Notes: generated from the sequence alone by a model not told the origin. 52,649 nt of DNA from a bacterium (GCA_029557395.1 JAKQIK010000045.1:1-52649), one strand, 5' to 3'. Shown: positions 15,595 to 25,460, numbered from the stretch's first letter. Numbers and translations: made by a program.

Positions 15595-16818
15595 CTAGCC
15601 ACCTATACCTGTTTGGCCCGCCAATCCATAGATAGGTAGCAAGATAGCACCCACGAGGATAAAGGCTACGATACCAAGGGCAATCATCATAAGCGGCTCA
15701 ATAATGGTAGAGATGGTCTTTATCTGATTGTCGACCTCTTTTTCGTAATATTCGGCTATTTTGTTCATCATATCTTCCATCGAGCCAGATTGTTCACCGA
15801 TACGGAGCATCTTGGGTACAAGCTCAAGGAAATTTGGGTCGCCTTCTAGCGAGTCGGACAATGCTTTGCCACCTTTGACCTTGTCCATAGCTTTTTTGAT
15901 AGAAGCTTCGACATGTACGTTACTGATAGATTTAGACACTATATCTAGTACCTGTAGCAGTGGCACACCACTAGCTACAAGCGTGGCACCAGTACGTGCA
16001 AATCTGGCCATATAAACCTTCATAAATAGCTCACCAAACGGCCATGTCTTCATCTTTAGTTTGTCTATATATAGCTTGCCTGGCCCTGTCCTAGCCCATC
16101 TGGTAGTCAAAAATATCAATACTACCACTATAATTATCACTGCCCACCAGTAATTAATAATCATGTGAGAGAGAGCTAGCAAGAGCTTAGTACTAATCGG
16201 TAGACTTGCACCAGGCATATCTTTATATATCACCTCTACCTGTGGCAGAACACTCACAACCATAAACCCAACCACACCGACCATCACTAGTAATACAATC
16301 GCAGGATAAGCCATGGCTCCGCGTACCTTGGATACAATTTCGGCATCTTTTTCTTGTTGCAGGGCAATCCTGGTGAGTGCCGCATCTAGCGTGCCAGATG
16401 TCTCACCTGCAGCTATCAAGTTGATAAAAATCTGATCAAACACCTTAGGATGCCTACCTAGTGCGTCAGACAAGGTACTACCAGCTTCGACATCGGATAT
16501 TACTTGGCTAATTATTACTTTGAGTGGTTTGCTCTGAGTCTGATCTAATACACTACGAAGACTCTGCACCAATGGCAGACCTGCGTTAATAAGAGTAGCT
16601 AGCTGTCTAGCGAACAATATCCTATCTTTGGCTTTGACACGATTTGTCAGTTTGCTAAATATGTTATCACCAGCGGCATCTTTGAGAACAATATCGATTG
16701 GAGCAAGACCTTCTTGCTTGATAAGCTTGGCGGCAGCTTCTTTGCTATCAGCTTGGACCTCGGCCTTGACCTTTTCGCCGGTTTTACTATCTCTGGCAAT
16801 ATAACGAAACGTTAACAT
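15595..16818 (-). CDS. pilC: Type IV pilus inner-membrane platform protein
   Basis: A 407-residue GspF/PilC protein: an N-terminal domain (FRYIARDSKTGEKVKAEV...SKEAAAKLI), then two T2SSF repeats each with ARQLATLINAGLPLVQSL or similar and GETSGTLDAAL / GEQSGSMEDM turns, and three transmembrane segments. It is the membrane platform that couples the ATPases PilB and PilT to pilin movement. It lies 3 nt after pilT on the same strand. Confidence 0.95.
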   Translation of the reverse strand: MLTFRYIARDSKTGEKVKAEVQADSKEAAAKLIKQEGLAPIDIVLKDAAGDNIFSKLTNRVKAKDRILFARQLATLINAGLPLVQSLRSVLDQTQSKPLKVIISQVISDVEAGSTLSDALGRHPKVFDQIFINLIAAGETSGTLDAALTRIALQQEKDAEIVSKVRGAMAYPAIVLLVMVGVVGFMVVSVLPQVEVIYKDMPGASLPISTKLLLALSHMIINYWWAVIIIVVVLIFLTTRWARTGPGKLYIDKLKMKTWPFGELFMKVYMARFARTGATLVASGVPLLQVLDIVSKSISNVHVEASIKKAMDKVKGGKALSDSLEGDPNFLELVPKMLRIGEQSGSMEDMMNKIAEYYEKEVDNQIKTISTIIEPLMMIALGIVAFILVGAILLPIYGLAGQTGIGG

Positions 16819-16821
16819 GGA

Positions 16822-17892
16822 TTAACCCCTCATCAACCTATCTAGCTCATCAATATCTATCGCAAAGTTACGCGCTTCTTCGTAGCTAATTGTACCTGAG
16901 TGAATTAGCCCAACAAGTGTCTTGTCCATACTCTGCATACCAAACTCTGCCCCGGTCTGAATGACCGCGTCTAGCTGATGTGTTTTGCCCTCGCGGATAA
17001 TATTGCGAACGGCGGGTGTACCAATCAACACCTCGGCCGCGGCAATACGACCACCACCAATGGTTGGTATCAGGCGCTGTGAACAGATAGCCATCAATAT
17101 GTTAGATAACTGGGCCCTAATCTGTGGCTGTTGGTGCGGAGGAAAGACATCGATCATACGATCGATACTCTGAGCCGCCGAGTTGGTGTGGAGTGTTGCA
17201 AACACCAAGTGCCCTGTCTCTGCGATTGTAATAGCCGCCGCGATAGTCTCGAGATCACGCATCTCACCGATAAGTACTACATCTGGGTCCTCACGCAGTG
17301 CGCTACGCAGGGCCGCACTAAATGAAAATGTATCATAGTGGACTTCACGCTGAACTATAACCGACTTGTTGCTCTTGTGCGTATACTCGATAGGATCCTC
17401 GATGGTGATAATGTGCGCAGCCCTCTCGGCATTAATCTTGTGTATCAAAGCGGCTAGCGTAGTTGATTTACCAGAACCCGTAGGGCCGGTCACTAGTACG
17501 AGACCACGAGGATACTCTGTAAATTTGGACATAATAGGTGGCAAACCAAGTTGTTCGGCAGTCATAATTTCGTTCGGAATAAGTCGTAGCGCGGCTGCTA
17601 AATTGCCCCTCTCATGGAAGGCATTGACACGAAAACGACCCAAATCACCAAAAGCAAAGCTAAAATCAAACTCTTTGTCTTTGAGCAGAATTTGTTTTTG
17701 GTCTTCGTCAAGTATGGCAAATATCAGTAGCTCAACTGTTTCTTCTGTCAGTGGATCTGTGGCTACAATTGGGGTAAGAGCACCGTCGACCCGAAGCATT
17801 GGTGGCAGACCAACCTGAAGATGGAGGTCAGAAGCTTTGCGCTTGATAACTTCTTCTAGCAGGATTTCTATTCTTGGCTGTGCGTTTGGCAT
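16822..17892 (-). CDS. pilT: Pilus retraction ATPase
   Basis: A 356-residue hexameric secretion ATPase. Visible motifs: an N-terminal PAS-like region with KASDLHLQVGLPPMLRVDG, Walker A GPTGSGKST, the Asp box and Walker B around EDPDVVLIGEMRDLETI, the His box TGHLVFATLHTNSA, and the C-terminal retraction signature region IIREGKTHQLDAVIQTG. Its presence indicates retractile pili, hence twitching, DNA uptake or host attachment. It follows pilB after a 75-bp gap. Confidence 0.96.
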   Translation of the reverse strand: MPNAQPRIEILLEEVIKRKASDLHLQVGLPPMLRVDGALTPIVATDPLTEETVELLIFAILDEDQKQILLKDKEFDFSFAFGDLGRFRVNAFHERGNLAAALRLIPNEIMTAEQLGLPPIMSKFTEYPRGLVLVTGPTGSGKSTTLAALIHKINAERAAHIITIEDPIEYTHKSNKSVIVQREVHYDTFSFSAALRSALREDPDVVLIGEMRDLETIAAAITIAETGHLVFATLHTNSAAQSIDRMIDVFPPHQQPQIRAQLSNILMAICSQRLIPTIGGGRIAAAEVLIGTPAVRNIIREGKTHQLDAVIQTGAEFGMQSMDKTLVGLIHSGTISYEEARNFAIDIDELDRLMRG

Positions 17893-17967
17893 TAGCGGTC
17901 AACCCCCGCTATAAATTGTTTGATTTGTTTTGACTTATTTTCCTTCATTGTGCCCGCCCCCTTAAAA

Positions 17968-19740
17968 TTATGCTGTGTCATCCGATGCCACCCTGGATAT
18001 CTCTGCTATTGTTGTTTTGCCCTCTAGAGTCTTGAGGAAACCATCTTGTTGCATCGTAACCATCCCCTCAGATTGGGCAACCTTTTGTATTTCTGAACTA
18101 GATGCTCTTTTCATAATTAAATCCTGAATGGTTTCTGTTACTTCAAAGACTTCGTATAGACCGAGCCTGCCCTTGTATCCTCCTGGAGATTCGGGACTAT
18201 CTTTGCCTTTGTATAAAGTATAAGCATTTTGACCCCTTAGTGGCAAGTTCTCATAGCCCAAATCTTTGGCGTAGGCTGAAATATCGGCTTCTTTTTCTGG
18301 TAGTAACCCACCGATAAACTTTTGTAACATAGCTGTTTCAGATTTGTCAGACTGATAAGCTTCGGGCTCGGCTATCTTGCGTACTAGCCTCTGCCCAATA
18401 ACAGCCCTGACTGTACTAGCTATCAAAAACGGCTCTATTCCCATATCGAGTAAACGCGGGAGGATACCAGCTGCAGAGTTGGTGTGAAGAGTACTAAAGA
18501 CCAAGTGGCCGGTTAGCGCAGCCTGCACTGCCAAACTAGCTGTCTCGGCATCACGAATCTCACCAACCATAACTACATCTGGATCTTGACGAAGTATTGA
18601 CCTCAGTCCAGCGGCAAAAGTTAAGCCAACATCTGCGTTCACCTGTATCTGATTAATTCCACTCATTTTGTACTCAACCGGATCCTCGAGAGTTACGATA
18701 TTGATTGAGTCATCCATTATCTCTTGAATAAGGGCATAAAGGCTAGTACTCTTACCAGAGCCAGTAGGACCAGACGTCAGTACCATACCATTTGGGCTTG
18801 CTATACCCTTGCGAATAGTTCTGAGAGCTCGACCACGATAACCCATGTCTTCTAATTTGAGGCTGGTACCAGATTTGTCTAAAAGACGAATAACCACCTG
18901 CTCGCCCCAAACAACAGGCGAGATAGCAATACGAAGATCGATCTCTTTTTCGTCTACCCTTATAGTAAATTGCCCATCTTGCGGTATACGGTGCTCGTCA
19001 ATTTTTAGGTTACTCAAAATTTTTATTCGACTTACCAGCGGTGCCTCTGTACTCTTTGGCAATTTCATAATTTCTCTGAGTACACCGTCTATCCTGGCTC
19101 TAATTTTGAGTTCATGCTCTAGTGACTCAATATGAACATCACTAGCACGATTCTTGGCTGCATATTCCAAAATTGTACTCAAGGCTTTGCTAATTGGCGA
19201 ATCCTGGACAATAGTCCGGATCGTTTTGTCACCTTTTTTCTTGGATTCTTCTATCTGTTGGTCGACGGCAGTCTCTTCGGTAAATGAAGTGTCAATCTGA
19301 GCTTTGTACTGCGACAATACTGCCCTTATCCCCTGCTCTGAAGCCGTATAAACCTTTAATGGACGGCCGATCTTGTTGCTCAAAAAATCCACAGCCTGAA
19401 CATTATCAGCGTCAAGCATGGCAATCACCAGACGGTGTTGCATCTCACCCAAAGGCACTGCCATATACCTCTCGGCAATATCCTGGGGCAATAGTTCGAG
19501 AGTAGACTGTTCTATTGGAGCATTTGCTAGGTTAACATAGGGAATTTTTGTAATTTTGGCTGTAACACGAGTCAAATCTTCTGGGTTGACCCCTCCGTCT
19601 GAAACTAATAATGCAAACAAAGGGGTAGTAGTTTGTTCGGATTTTTTGCGCAAATCATCCAGACGCTCACGCTCAATCAGCTTATCCTCTACAAGCTGAT
19701 CTTCAACCTGTTTTTGAGTCGAGGCGGATAATACACTCAT
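17968..19740 (-). CDS. pilB: Pilus extension ATPase
   Basis: A 590-residue GspE/PilB ATPase: an N-terminal T2SSE_N domain (residues 1-150), then the ATPase core with Walker A GPTGSGKST, Asp box, Walker B RQDPDVVMVGEIRDAETA and His box GHLVFSTLHTNSAAG. It powers pilin polymerisation on PilC. The zinc-binding tetracysteine normally found after RLVRK is absent here (the segment reads RLVRKIAEPEAYQSDKSET), so that subdomain is reshaped. It follows the small membrane protein of the pilMNO group by 18 nt. Confidence 0.95.
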   Translation of the reverse strand: MSVLSASTQKQVEDQLVEDKLIERERLDDLRKKSEQTTTPLFALLVSDGGVNPEDLTRVTAKITKIPYVNLANAPIEQSTLELLPQDIAERYMAVPLGEMQHRLVIAMLDADNVQAVDFLSNKIGRPLKVYTASEQGIRAVLSQYKAQIDTSFTEETAVDQQIEESKKKGDKTIRTIVQDSPISKALSTILEYAAKNRASDVHIESLEHELKIRARIDGVLREIMKLPKSTEAPLVSRIKILSNLKIDEHRIPQDGQFTIRVDEKEIDLRIAISPVVWGEQVVIRLLDKSGTSLKLEDMGYRGRALRTIRKGIASPNGMVLTSGPTGSGKSTSLYALIQEIMDDSINIVTLEDPVEYKMSGINQIQVNADVGLTFAAGLRSILRQDPDVVMVGEIRDAETASLAVQAALTGHLVFSTLHTNSAAGILPRLLDMGIEPFLIASTVRAVIGQRLVRKIAEPEAYQSDKSETAMLQKFIGGLLPEKEADISAYAKDLGYENLPLRGQNAYTLYKGKDSPESPGGYKGRLGLYEVFEVTETIQDLIMKRASSSEIQKVAQSEGMVTMQQDGFLKTLEGKTTIAEISRVASDDTA

Positions 19741-19758
19741 CTTGCCAGCCTATACTCA

Positions 19759-20001
19759 TCATTGGCCATTATTAAATGGTTGTTCGTTATTGGTCGGAGC
19801 TATCTCGATACGTACAGTAGGATTAATCGAATCCGTATTAATATTGCTAGCATTATTTGTATTAAAATCTTTGGATATAGCCGTCACAGTTTCGGCTTTT
19901 ACTTCTTTATGAGGCGCAACAAACTTGCTAGCTACAAAAAATGAAGCAATGCCGGCAAAGAATACTATTATTATTAGTATAGCTATGTCTTGCTGTTTCA
20001 T
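19759..20001 (-). CDS. Small single-pass membrane protein of the pilMNO operon
   Basis: An 80-residue protein with one N-terminal transmembrane helix (IAILIIIVFFAGIASFFVA) and a polar Asn/Thr-rich tail. It overlaps the pilO-like stop by 4 nt and precedes pilB, so it belongs to the alignment-complex operon. Its position is where a small PilP-like factor might be expected, but no lipobox Cys or PilP motif is present, so the role is unknown. Confidence 0.7.
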   Translation of the reverse strand: MKQQDIAILIIIVFFAGIASFFVASKFVAPHKEVKAETVTAISKDFNTNNASNINTDSINPTVRIEIAPTNNEQPFNNGQ

Positions 20002-20651
20002 TTGACTGTCTCCTCTGTTATTTTAAGGCTGGTGTTTGGCTGATAGTATGTTTTTGCAGCAATATCGACTTTTAAGGCGTCGCCGTTACCAGAAAACTCT
20101 ATCTTGGTTAAACTAAATGGCCTGATGGATTTATCAAATGACCCTACTAATCTCTTTAATTCTGAGAAGTTTGTTGTGACTGTAAATGAAAAAGGTATCT
20201 CTGTTACCTGAGCTTGGGCACTAGAACTTTGTGCAATAATATCATCGCTACCCGTAATACTATCTATCTGATAACCTGCCAGCATCTTCTCAATACTAGA
20301 GGCCAAGGCCGGAAAGTCATATGTATTTGGTAATGCATTTAATATCAAAGTTCCGTTTGAGCCATCTCTATCTGTAGTACCATTTTTGCTACCTCCCATG
20401 AGATTGGTTTCTTGGTTGTCAAACTTTTGATAGGCTTTGGTAAGTTCACCAATTGCAGCTTTATTCTCTTCTAGCTGATCCCGTGCTGTTTCTTTTTTGT
20501 CTATTACTTTAGCCAAGTACCTCGAATTAGACCAAAGACTCTTGCTAGAAACTAGAGAAAAAATAGTCACTACCGAGGCTATCGCAACTGTAGCAAATAT
20601 TGTTGCTTGACCCTTGTCAATCTGTACTTTTTTGGAACTTATATCTTTCAT
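19998..20651 (-). CDS. pilO: PilO-like pilus alignment protein
   Basis: A 217-residue bitopic membrane protein: a cytoplasmic N-terminus, one transmembrane helix (near residues 18-38), a coiled-coil stretch rich in Lys/Glu and a ferredoxin-like C-terminal domain. Assignment rests on topology and on its place between the pilN-like gene and pilB. It overlaps both neighbours by 4 nt. Confidence 0.75.
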   Translation of the reverse strand: MKDISSKKVQIDKGQATIFATVAIASVVTIFSLVSSKSLWSNSRYLAKVIDKKETARDQLEENKAAIGELTKAYQKFDNQETNLMGGSKNGTTDRDGSNGTLILNALPNTYDFPALASSIEKMLAGYQIDSITGSDDIIAQSSSAQAQVTEIPFSFTVTTNFSELKRLVGSFDKSIRPFSLTKIEFSGNGDALKVDIAAKTYYQPNTSLKITEETVK

Positions 20652-21355
20652 TGGTTTCCTCCAGATGACTTGTCCTGTTGTTGAGTGCCAGTAAATGGAC
20701 TTGTGTTTGATTGCTGTGAATATGTAGTAATTAAGCTTGGGACTTCTAGACTAATCGACTTCGTCCCATCGAATATCAATGGATCAAAATTTAAGTTAAT
20801 AGTATATGATGATTGACCTTTTTCCGTACCAAACTTCGTCATTACTACATCTTTGAATGCATTGATGGACTCAGTTTTTTCGTCCGATGCATTTTCGGTA
20901 TTTTGCTTGAATTTAGTAAATTTTAAGGTATAAACATAAGTATTTACAGAGCTTAGACTAGTTGCACTGCCAGAGACCTCTATGGTACTTGTAGAAAAAT
21001 CTATTGTTAGCTTGGAAATGCTGACATTAGATGGCGTAGTCTGCTCTATATATACCGGCAATCTATCAGCTGCAGGTCGTCCTGCATAAAGCTGAGGTAG
21101 GGTATTTAGCTGGTTCTGAACACTCAATATCTTGGTTAATTCCTTGTTCGACTCTAACTCAGTCCTTATGGATTTAATGTGTTTATTGAGATTTGTCAAA
21201 TGGCGTTTTTGAGTCAAACTATACGAAAATGTCATCGCCACAATCAAAACCGATACACCCGCAATAACAACCGAGGTTAGCATTACCATACGTTTAGTAC
21301 GCTGGGTCTTGATATATTGAACTTTTACATCTGGTAAGAGATTAAACTGTATCAT
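20648..21355 (-). CDS. pilN: PilN-like pilus alignment protein
   Basis: A 235-residue protein starting MIQFNLLPDVKVQYI, close to the conserved PilN N-terminus (INLLP) that binds PilM. One transmembrane helix follows (near residues 25-48), then a coiled coil and a beta domain. It is 2 nt after pilM and overlaps the pilO-like gene by 4 nt. Confidence 0.85.
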   Translation of the reverse strand: MIQFNLLPDVKVQYIKTQRTKRMVMLTSVVIAGVSVLIVAMTFSYSLTQKRHLTNLNKHIKSIRTELESNKELTKILSVQNQLNTLPQLYAGRPAADRLPVYIEQTTPSNVSISKLTIDFSTSTIEVSGSATSLSSVNTYVYTLKFTKFKQNTENASDEKTESINAFKDVVMTKFGTEKGQSSYTINLNFDPLIFDGTKSISLEVPSLITTYSQQSNTSPFTGTQQQDKSSGGNQ

Positions 21356-21357
21356 TA

Positions 21358-22386
21358 CTACTCTACCCTCTCCGCAAGTCCGGCCGATACCGCAAAGCTA
21401 TTAGAAATAGCAATCAATTCATCTTGTCTATTTGACGGAAATGCTATGTTACGCCATGCGTTACCAATTTCTATATTTAGACCAAACTTGTTTGCTAAGT
21501 ACAGAGGGAACTCTGGCAAAACAGAAGCACCACCAGAAACAATAACTCTGTCAATATTTGTGCCTTGGTATCTACCCAGGAAGAACTTTATTGATTTATC
21601 GATATCACCCACGAGTAGATCGACTGTACCAATAATTGCGTTATACACTTGACCTTCTAGCTTATCTTTACTGATGCCAAACTTGAATACAAACTGCTGG
21701 GCTTGATTGTCATCAATGTTCAAATTCTGGGCCGCCGATCGTACAATTGCATCGGTACCAGTTGGTATAGATCTAATAAGCCGAGGTGCGCCGTTCATAG
21801 TGATAACGATATCCGTAGACCTACCACCAATATCTACAATCATGGTTGGCAATGGATTGTCAGGTGCCGTCAGCGACCTAGTCAGTGCAATACTATCTGG
21901 CTCAAAAGAAATAACATTCAAGCCAATTGACTCTAGCATTTCTAATCTTGCCTCTGTAAATTCATTTGGCACGCTACTGAGCAGTACCTCGACCTTATCA
22001 GCTTCTTTTGGTGAATCACCTAGTACAACCCAATCTAGCTTACTCTCTGATACAGGAGTAGGAATGAGTGAATCAGCTTGATACATAATGGTTTTGTTTA
22101 ATTCAGCTGGTGATAGGCGCTCAATATCAACAACAGATGTAAATACTTTGTTTGACGGCAGGCCAACAGCAACGTCTTTGGTTAATATCCCTGCCTGTTC
22201 AACTAAATCCTTAATTGCTCTAGCAATTTTCTGTTGATCTGCCTTGGAGTCAGACAAAACAACATTACTATCTAGTGGTATATGGCCGTATTTTACTAAA
22301 GCATTACCTCGCAATTGGACAACTCGGATAGCATTGGAGCTAATATCCAATCCAAAAAAGCTAGATACACCACTAAGCAAGCCCAT
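21358..22386 (-). CDS. pilM: Actin-like pilus assembly ATPase
   Basis: A 342-residue PilM with the actin-like fold: the N-terminus SSFFGLDISSNAIRVVQL, phosphate-binding IVDIGGRSTDIVI, and the adenosine motif VIVSGGASVLPEFPLYL. PilM binds the cytoplasmic tail of PilN and links the PilNO ring to the ATPases. It is the first gene of the pilMNO-B-T-C series. A 25-bp element at 22512-22536, also found before the gene at 24928-25449, lies 126 bp upstream. Confidence 0.93.
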   Translation of the reverse strand: MGLLSGVSSFFGLDISSNAIRVVQLRGNALVKYGHIPLDSNVVLSDSKADQQKIARAIKDLVEQAGILTKDVAVGLPSNKVFTSVVDIERLSPAELNKTIMYQADSLIPTPVSESKLDWVVLGDSPKEADKVEVLLSSVPNEFTEARLEMLESIGLNVISFEPDSIALTRSLTAPDNPLPTMIVDIGGRSTDIVITMNGAPRLIRSIPTGTDAIVRSAAQNLNIDDNQAQQFVFKFGISKDKLEGQVYNAIIGTVDLLVGDIDKSIKFFLGRYQGTNIDRVIVSGGASVLPEFPLYLANKFGLNIEIGNAWRNIAFPSNRQDELIAISNSFAVSAGLAERVE

Positions 22387-22511
22387 CTAGTTTTCTCTCC
22401 TGTTATTTTTTCGTTTTTCTGTTATATTCATTTGCCACCCTTGTTAAATCTATCATCAATTCTCTAGACATCTATTCTGTAGGTCGACGATAATCATAAT
22501 TAATAAAATTA

Positions 22512-22536
22512 TATCATAACCACAATCAAATCAACA
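22512..22536 (-). repeat. 25-bp element upstream of pilM (copy 1)
   Basis: Identical over 25 bp to 25461-25485. On the minus strand it reads TGTTGATTTGATTGTGGTTA then TGATA, and here runs on into TATAAT. Both copies lie upstream of minus-strand pilus-locus operons, so a shared promoter or regulator-binding site is likely. Confidence 0.6.
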
Positions 22537-22553
22537 CTTAATTTTAAGAGATT

Positions 22554-22613
22554 GGGATTTAGATTTAGATTCGGGTTGGGATTGGGATTTAGATTTAGAT
22601 TTGGGTTGGGATT
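22554..22613 (+). repeat. Two tandem 30-bp G-rich units
   Basis: Two copies (22554-22583, 22584-22613) of a 30-bp unit built from GGGATTTAGATTTAGATT and GGGTTGGGATT, differing at one position. The plus strand carries six GGG runs. The array lies in the gap between the surface-protein stop and pilM, whose other content is A/T-rich with no gene. Confidence 0.85.
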
Positions 22614-22646
22614 TGCTTGAATTAGTCTTGTTTAGGCTTGATGAGC

Positions 22647-24956
22647 TTAATAGATTGGTGGCAGTGATCTGATGGCATCGTATCTACCTGCACCAGCACT
22701 ACCTGTATTGGTGTTGGTTGCATTGGGGTTTCGGAGTGGACTTGGAGCTAGGTAGACTTCTGGTGTGTAGTTGATGACTTCAGCTGCACCGGTACCGGTA
22801 CCATTTGAATAGTTTGGTGTCTCAACAGACGAAGTTGAGGTATCGATTGATCCTGCAGTTCGCAGGAATCGGACTTCTTGAGCTACAAGACCACCGTTGA
22901 CGACTAGTTGCTTATCACAGGCAGTTGCTAAATTTGCGGCTGGGAATAAAGTATCGTTGGAATCTGTGCAGGTGTATATATTGCCTTTGTCATTTACGTC
23001 TGGTCCATCTGTTTGGGCGATGAATGTACCGTCAATATTAGTAACATCATTATCTATGTATATATTACCCTTGGCTATAATGTAGAGATTTGGTAGTTCG
23101 GATATATTTGTTGCACCAGTTTGATAGGATATATTGCCATTAATAAAGACATCGCCATCTACGTACACTGCTATTTGATGATCGAGAGGGATGTTAATAG
23201 CACCAATAGTAAGATCGCCTGACGACACTGTATATTGTTTTCTGCCAGGTGCACCGGTGAGAGCACTACCAAAGTTAGTTATAGCACTACTGATACTAGG
23301 GTCTTTGGTAGTATTGTAGTAGTCCGTGATACATTGGGTGTTCTTACTACCACCACCGTAGGTACTGTTACCTTCTGTAGTACCTGTGTTAGCGATTGTT
23401 AAGCTCTTGGGGCTTGTGTTGCCTGCTTGGGAATTAGAATAGAACTCATTAACTTGCAGTAGAGAGCTGACTGTTAGCTGTGATGAGCTACCGACATATT
23501 GGCCAGAACCATTTTGAGAAGTAAAGGCTTGGACACTACCAAAGCCACCAATGATAGGCGCAGGTGCTGCGGGTGAAGGTACCGTACAGGTACCACCGAC
23601 ATTGAATCCACCACCAGAGAGGACCTCCCCTCCGTAGGCTTTGAGGTAGGGTTTGAGGAAGACGGTGATATTACTCATACCAGTACAGGTAACACTTGTA
23701 CCTATATCGATAAAGTTAACCGTGGCAGATACACCGTAATTTCCAGGAGCACTCGGGGTAGTGCCAGTCCAAGTACTAAAGGCCTGGTTTCCCGTCATAT
23801 TTCCAGTAGCGTCAGAGGAAGTAGGACTTCCAGGTCCACTGAAATTTACACTATATCTTCCAATTGGTGTAGAAGGAGACGACACCAAGTCATTTATTGT
23901 TACCGTGACTTCATAGGTCGCACCCATCACGCCAGCACTCTGTGATATAGAGCAGGTACCGGCACAGGCAGGTCTGGTAACTGTTGCTATGAGGGGATTG
24001 TTACCATTAGCAAGACCACTTCCATTCACACCAATAGCATAGACGTAGAATGTCCTTGGTCCTCTACTCATAGTGCCACCAACATTTGCACTAAAATTGT
24101 GTCCAGGACCGCTGGTTGCGAAAGAACCTATACCAACAGACCCTGGTGAACCAGCCGGTGCATCAGCATAAATATGTACGTCTATATTCGTGCCTGGACT
24201 GTCTGCATCAGAAGCCGAACCATTGATTATCTGAGAAGTACATGATGGAGGAGTTGCAGTACCTGTTGGTGCATTGTCTGGGTTCACAAGAGCTACATAG
24301 ACAGGAACTGTTAGTGGCTGGGCATAGCAAGGTCCAAAATCAGAGAGACCTGAACGCGTCCCACCCGACCCGACACACCTAAACGGAGGTGCAGGAACAA
24401 ACCAATTTATTTTTTGTATCGGTACCGGTATGTTGTACCAGCCAGAGGTAGTAAAACCACCTGGTGGAAGATAGGTAAATTCGGCAAAATCAAACCTATA
24501 AGTTCCAGGGGTAGATCGAGTAGGATTAAAGTTGAGTAGCTTATCTGGTATCGAACTCACACCAGGCTGTGGTACCACATGAAAATTGGTCGCTGCGACA
24601 ACATTATTAGACCTACATACGGCCCCCGCGAAGTTTATACGTAGACCAATAGCCTGACTACTAGAATTTACAAAAAATGGCGCTGCCGAAGCATACGAGC
24701 CAGACCATCCTGTAGGGCTCACCCAAGCATTAACAGCAGGGTTTTCTGGATAAGAATCGCAATTCATAAGATAATTCCGTTCACCCGCAGGTATCCAGCC
24801 GCCAGGATCAGGATTAAGTGATATTGTTGCATGAGCTTTTTGATAATTAAAAAAGAGAATAATCACTAACCAAACTGCAAAAAACAACACAAACTTTACC
24901 ATCCTTGAGCTATTCAATCGATAAAGACTACTGGTCTGCACCCTCTGATCCCCCAT
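22647..24956 (-). CDS. Large secreted surface protein, probably pilus-associated
   Basis: A 769-residue protein with an N-terminal signal segment (VKFVLFFAVWLVIILFFNYQ) ending at AHA, then a long Pro/Ser/Thr/Gly-rich extracytoplasmic region with Ig-like or PKD-like pieces (TCSISQSAGVMGATYEVTV) and paired cysteines. The C-terminal 200 residues have repeating beta turns (VYVDGDVFINGNISY...NLYIIAKGNIYIDNDV...LVVNGGLVAQ) resembling domains seen in pilus-linked proteins. The ATG at 24956 has a good Shine-Dalgarno (AAGGA) and overlaps the upstream gene by 29 nt. A tip adhesin role is an inference from its pilus-locus location. Confidence 0.75.
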   Translation of the reverse strand: MGDQRVQTSSLYRLNSSRMVKFVLFFAVWLVIILFFNYQKAHATISLNPDPGGWIPAGERNYLMNCDSYPENPAVNAWVSPTGWSGSYASAAPFFVNSSSQAIGLRINFAGAVCRSNNVVAATNFHVVPQPGVSSIPDKLLNFNPTRSTPGTYRFDFAEFTYLPPGGFTTSGWYNIPVPIQKINWFVPAPPFRCVGSGGTRSGLSDFGPCYAQPLTVPVYVALVNPDNAPTGTATPPSCTSQIINGSASDADSPGTNIDVHIYADAPAGSPGSVGIGSFATSGPGHNFSANVGGTMSRGPRTFYVYAIGVNGSGLANGNNPLIATVTRPACAGTCSISQSAGVMGATYEVTVTINDLVSSPSTPIGRYSVNFSGPGSPTSSDATGNMTGNQAFSTWTGTTPSAPGNYGVSATVNFIDIGTSVTCTGMSNITVFLKPYLKAYGGEVLSGGGFNVGGTCTVPSPAAPAPIIGGFGSVQAFTSQNGSGQYVGSSSQLTVSSLLQVNEFYSNSQAGNTSPKSLTIANTGTTEGNSTYGGGSKNTQCITDYYNTTKDPSISSAITNFGSALTGAPGRKQYTVSSGDLTIGAINIPLDHQIAVYVDGDVFINGNISYQTGATNISELPNLYIIAKGNIYIDNDVTNIDGTFIAQTDGPDVNDKGNIYTCTDSNDTLFPAANLATACDKQLVVNGGLVAQEVRFLRTAGSIDTSTSSVETPNYSNGTGTGAAEVINYTPEVYLAPSPLRNPNATNTNTGSAGAGRYDAIRSLPPIY

Positions 24957-25449
24957 TTGATTCCTTACGCATTTTTTCGGTTTGCTCGATAAACTCTCTG
25001 TTTTTTGTAACAAACTCAGCAAGTTTATCTGGATTACTCGTATAGAGATTACCTACACCCATATCAACATCCGATTTATATATAGGCTTGATCTTGTCCA
25101 AGTAAGCTTGAGCCCCGTCAATATCACCCTTGCCTAAAGAGTCAAATACAAGAACAGCCAAGCAGTTCTGATCTGTATCAAACCCTTCTATCTTCTTGAT
25201 AGCTTCTGCTGTATAGGCTAACTTCTCGGGATTTGTTCGCTCGATAAAACCAATAGCCTGAACTATAGTCATTTTATTATCAATAGTACAGGCAATATTA
25301 TTTTTAACTACTGCTGTAGGTTTAGACTCTTCCTTTTTCCTGAGAGTAACAAATGCCACTACTAGAGCTCCAATAATAAGTATTATTACAACCAAAGCAA
25401 CAATAATCTTTCGAGATTTTGGTGAGTTTACTTTACCTACTTGTATCAT
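24928..25449 (-). CDS. Single-pass membrane protein with helical extracytoplasmic domain
   Basis: A 173-residue protein: a short basic N-terminus, one transmembrane helix (IIVALVVIILIIGALVVAFV) and an all-helical outer domain with one Cys pair (NIACT and QNCLAV) that looks TPR-like (GDIDGAQAYLDKI). Family not recognised. It is co-transcribed with the large surface protein, overlapping its start, and may help present it. A copy of the 25-bp element starts 12 bp upstream of its ATG. Confidence 0.7.
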   Translation of the reverse strand: MIQVGKVNSPKSRKIIVALVVIILIIGALVVAFVTLRKKEESKPTAVVKNNIACTIDNKMTIVQAIGFIERTNPEKLAYTAEAIKKIEGFDTDQNCLAVLVFDSLGKGDIDGAQAYLDKIKPIYKSDVDMGVGNLYTSNPDKLAEFVTKNREFIEQTEKMRKESNGGSEGADQ

Positions 25450-25460
25450 TTATTAGATTT

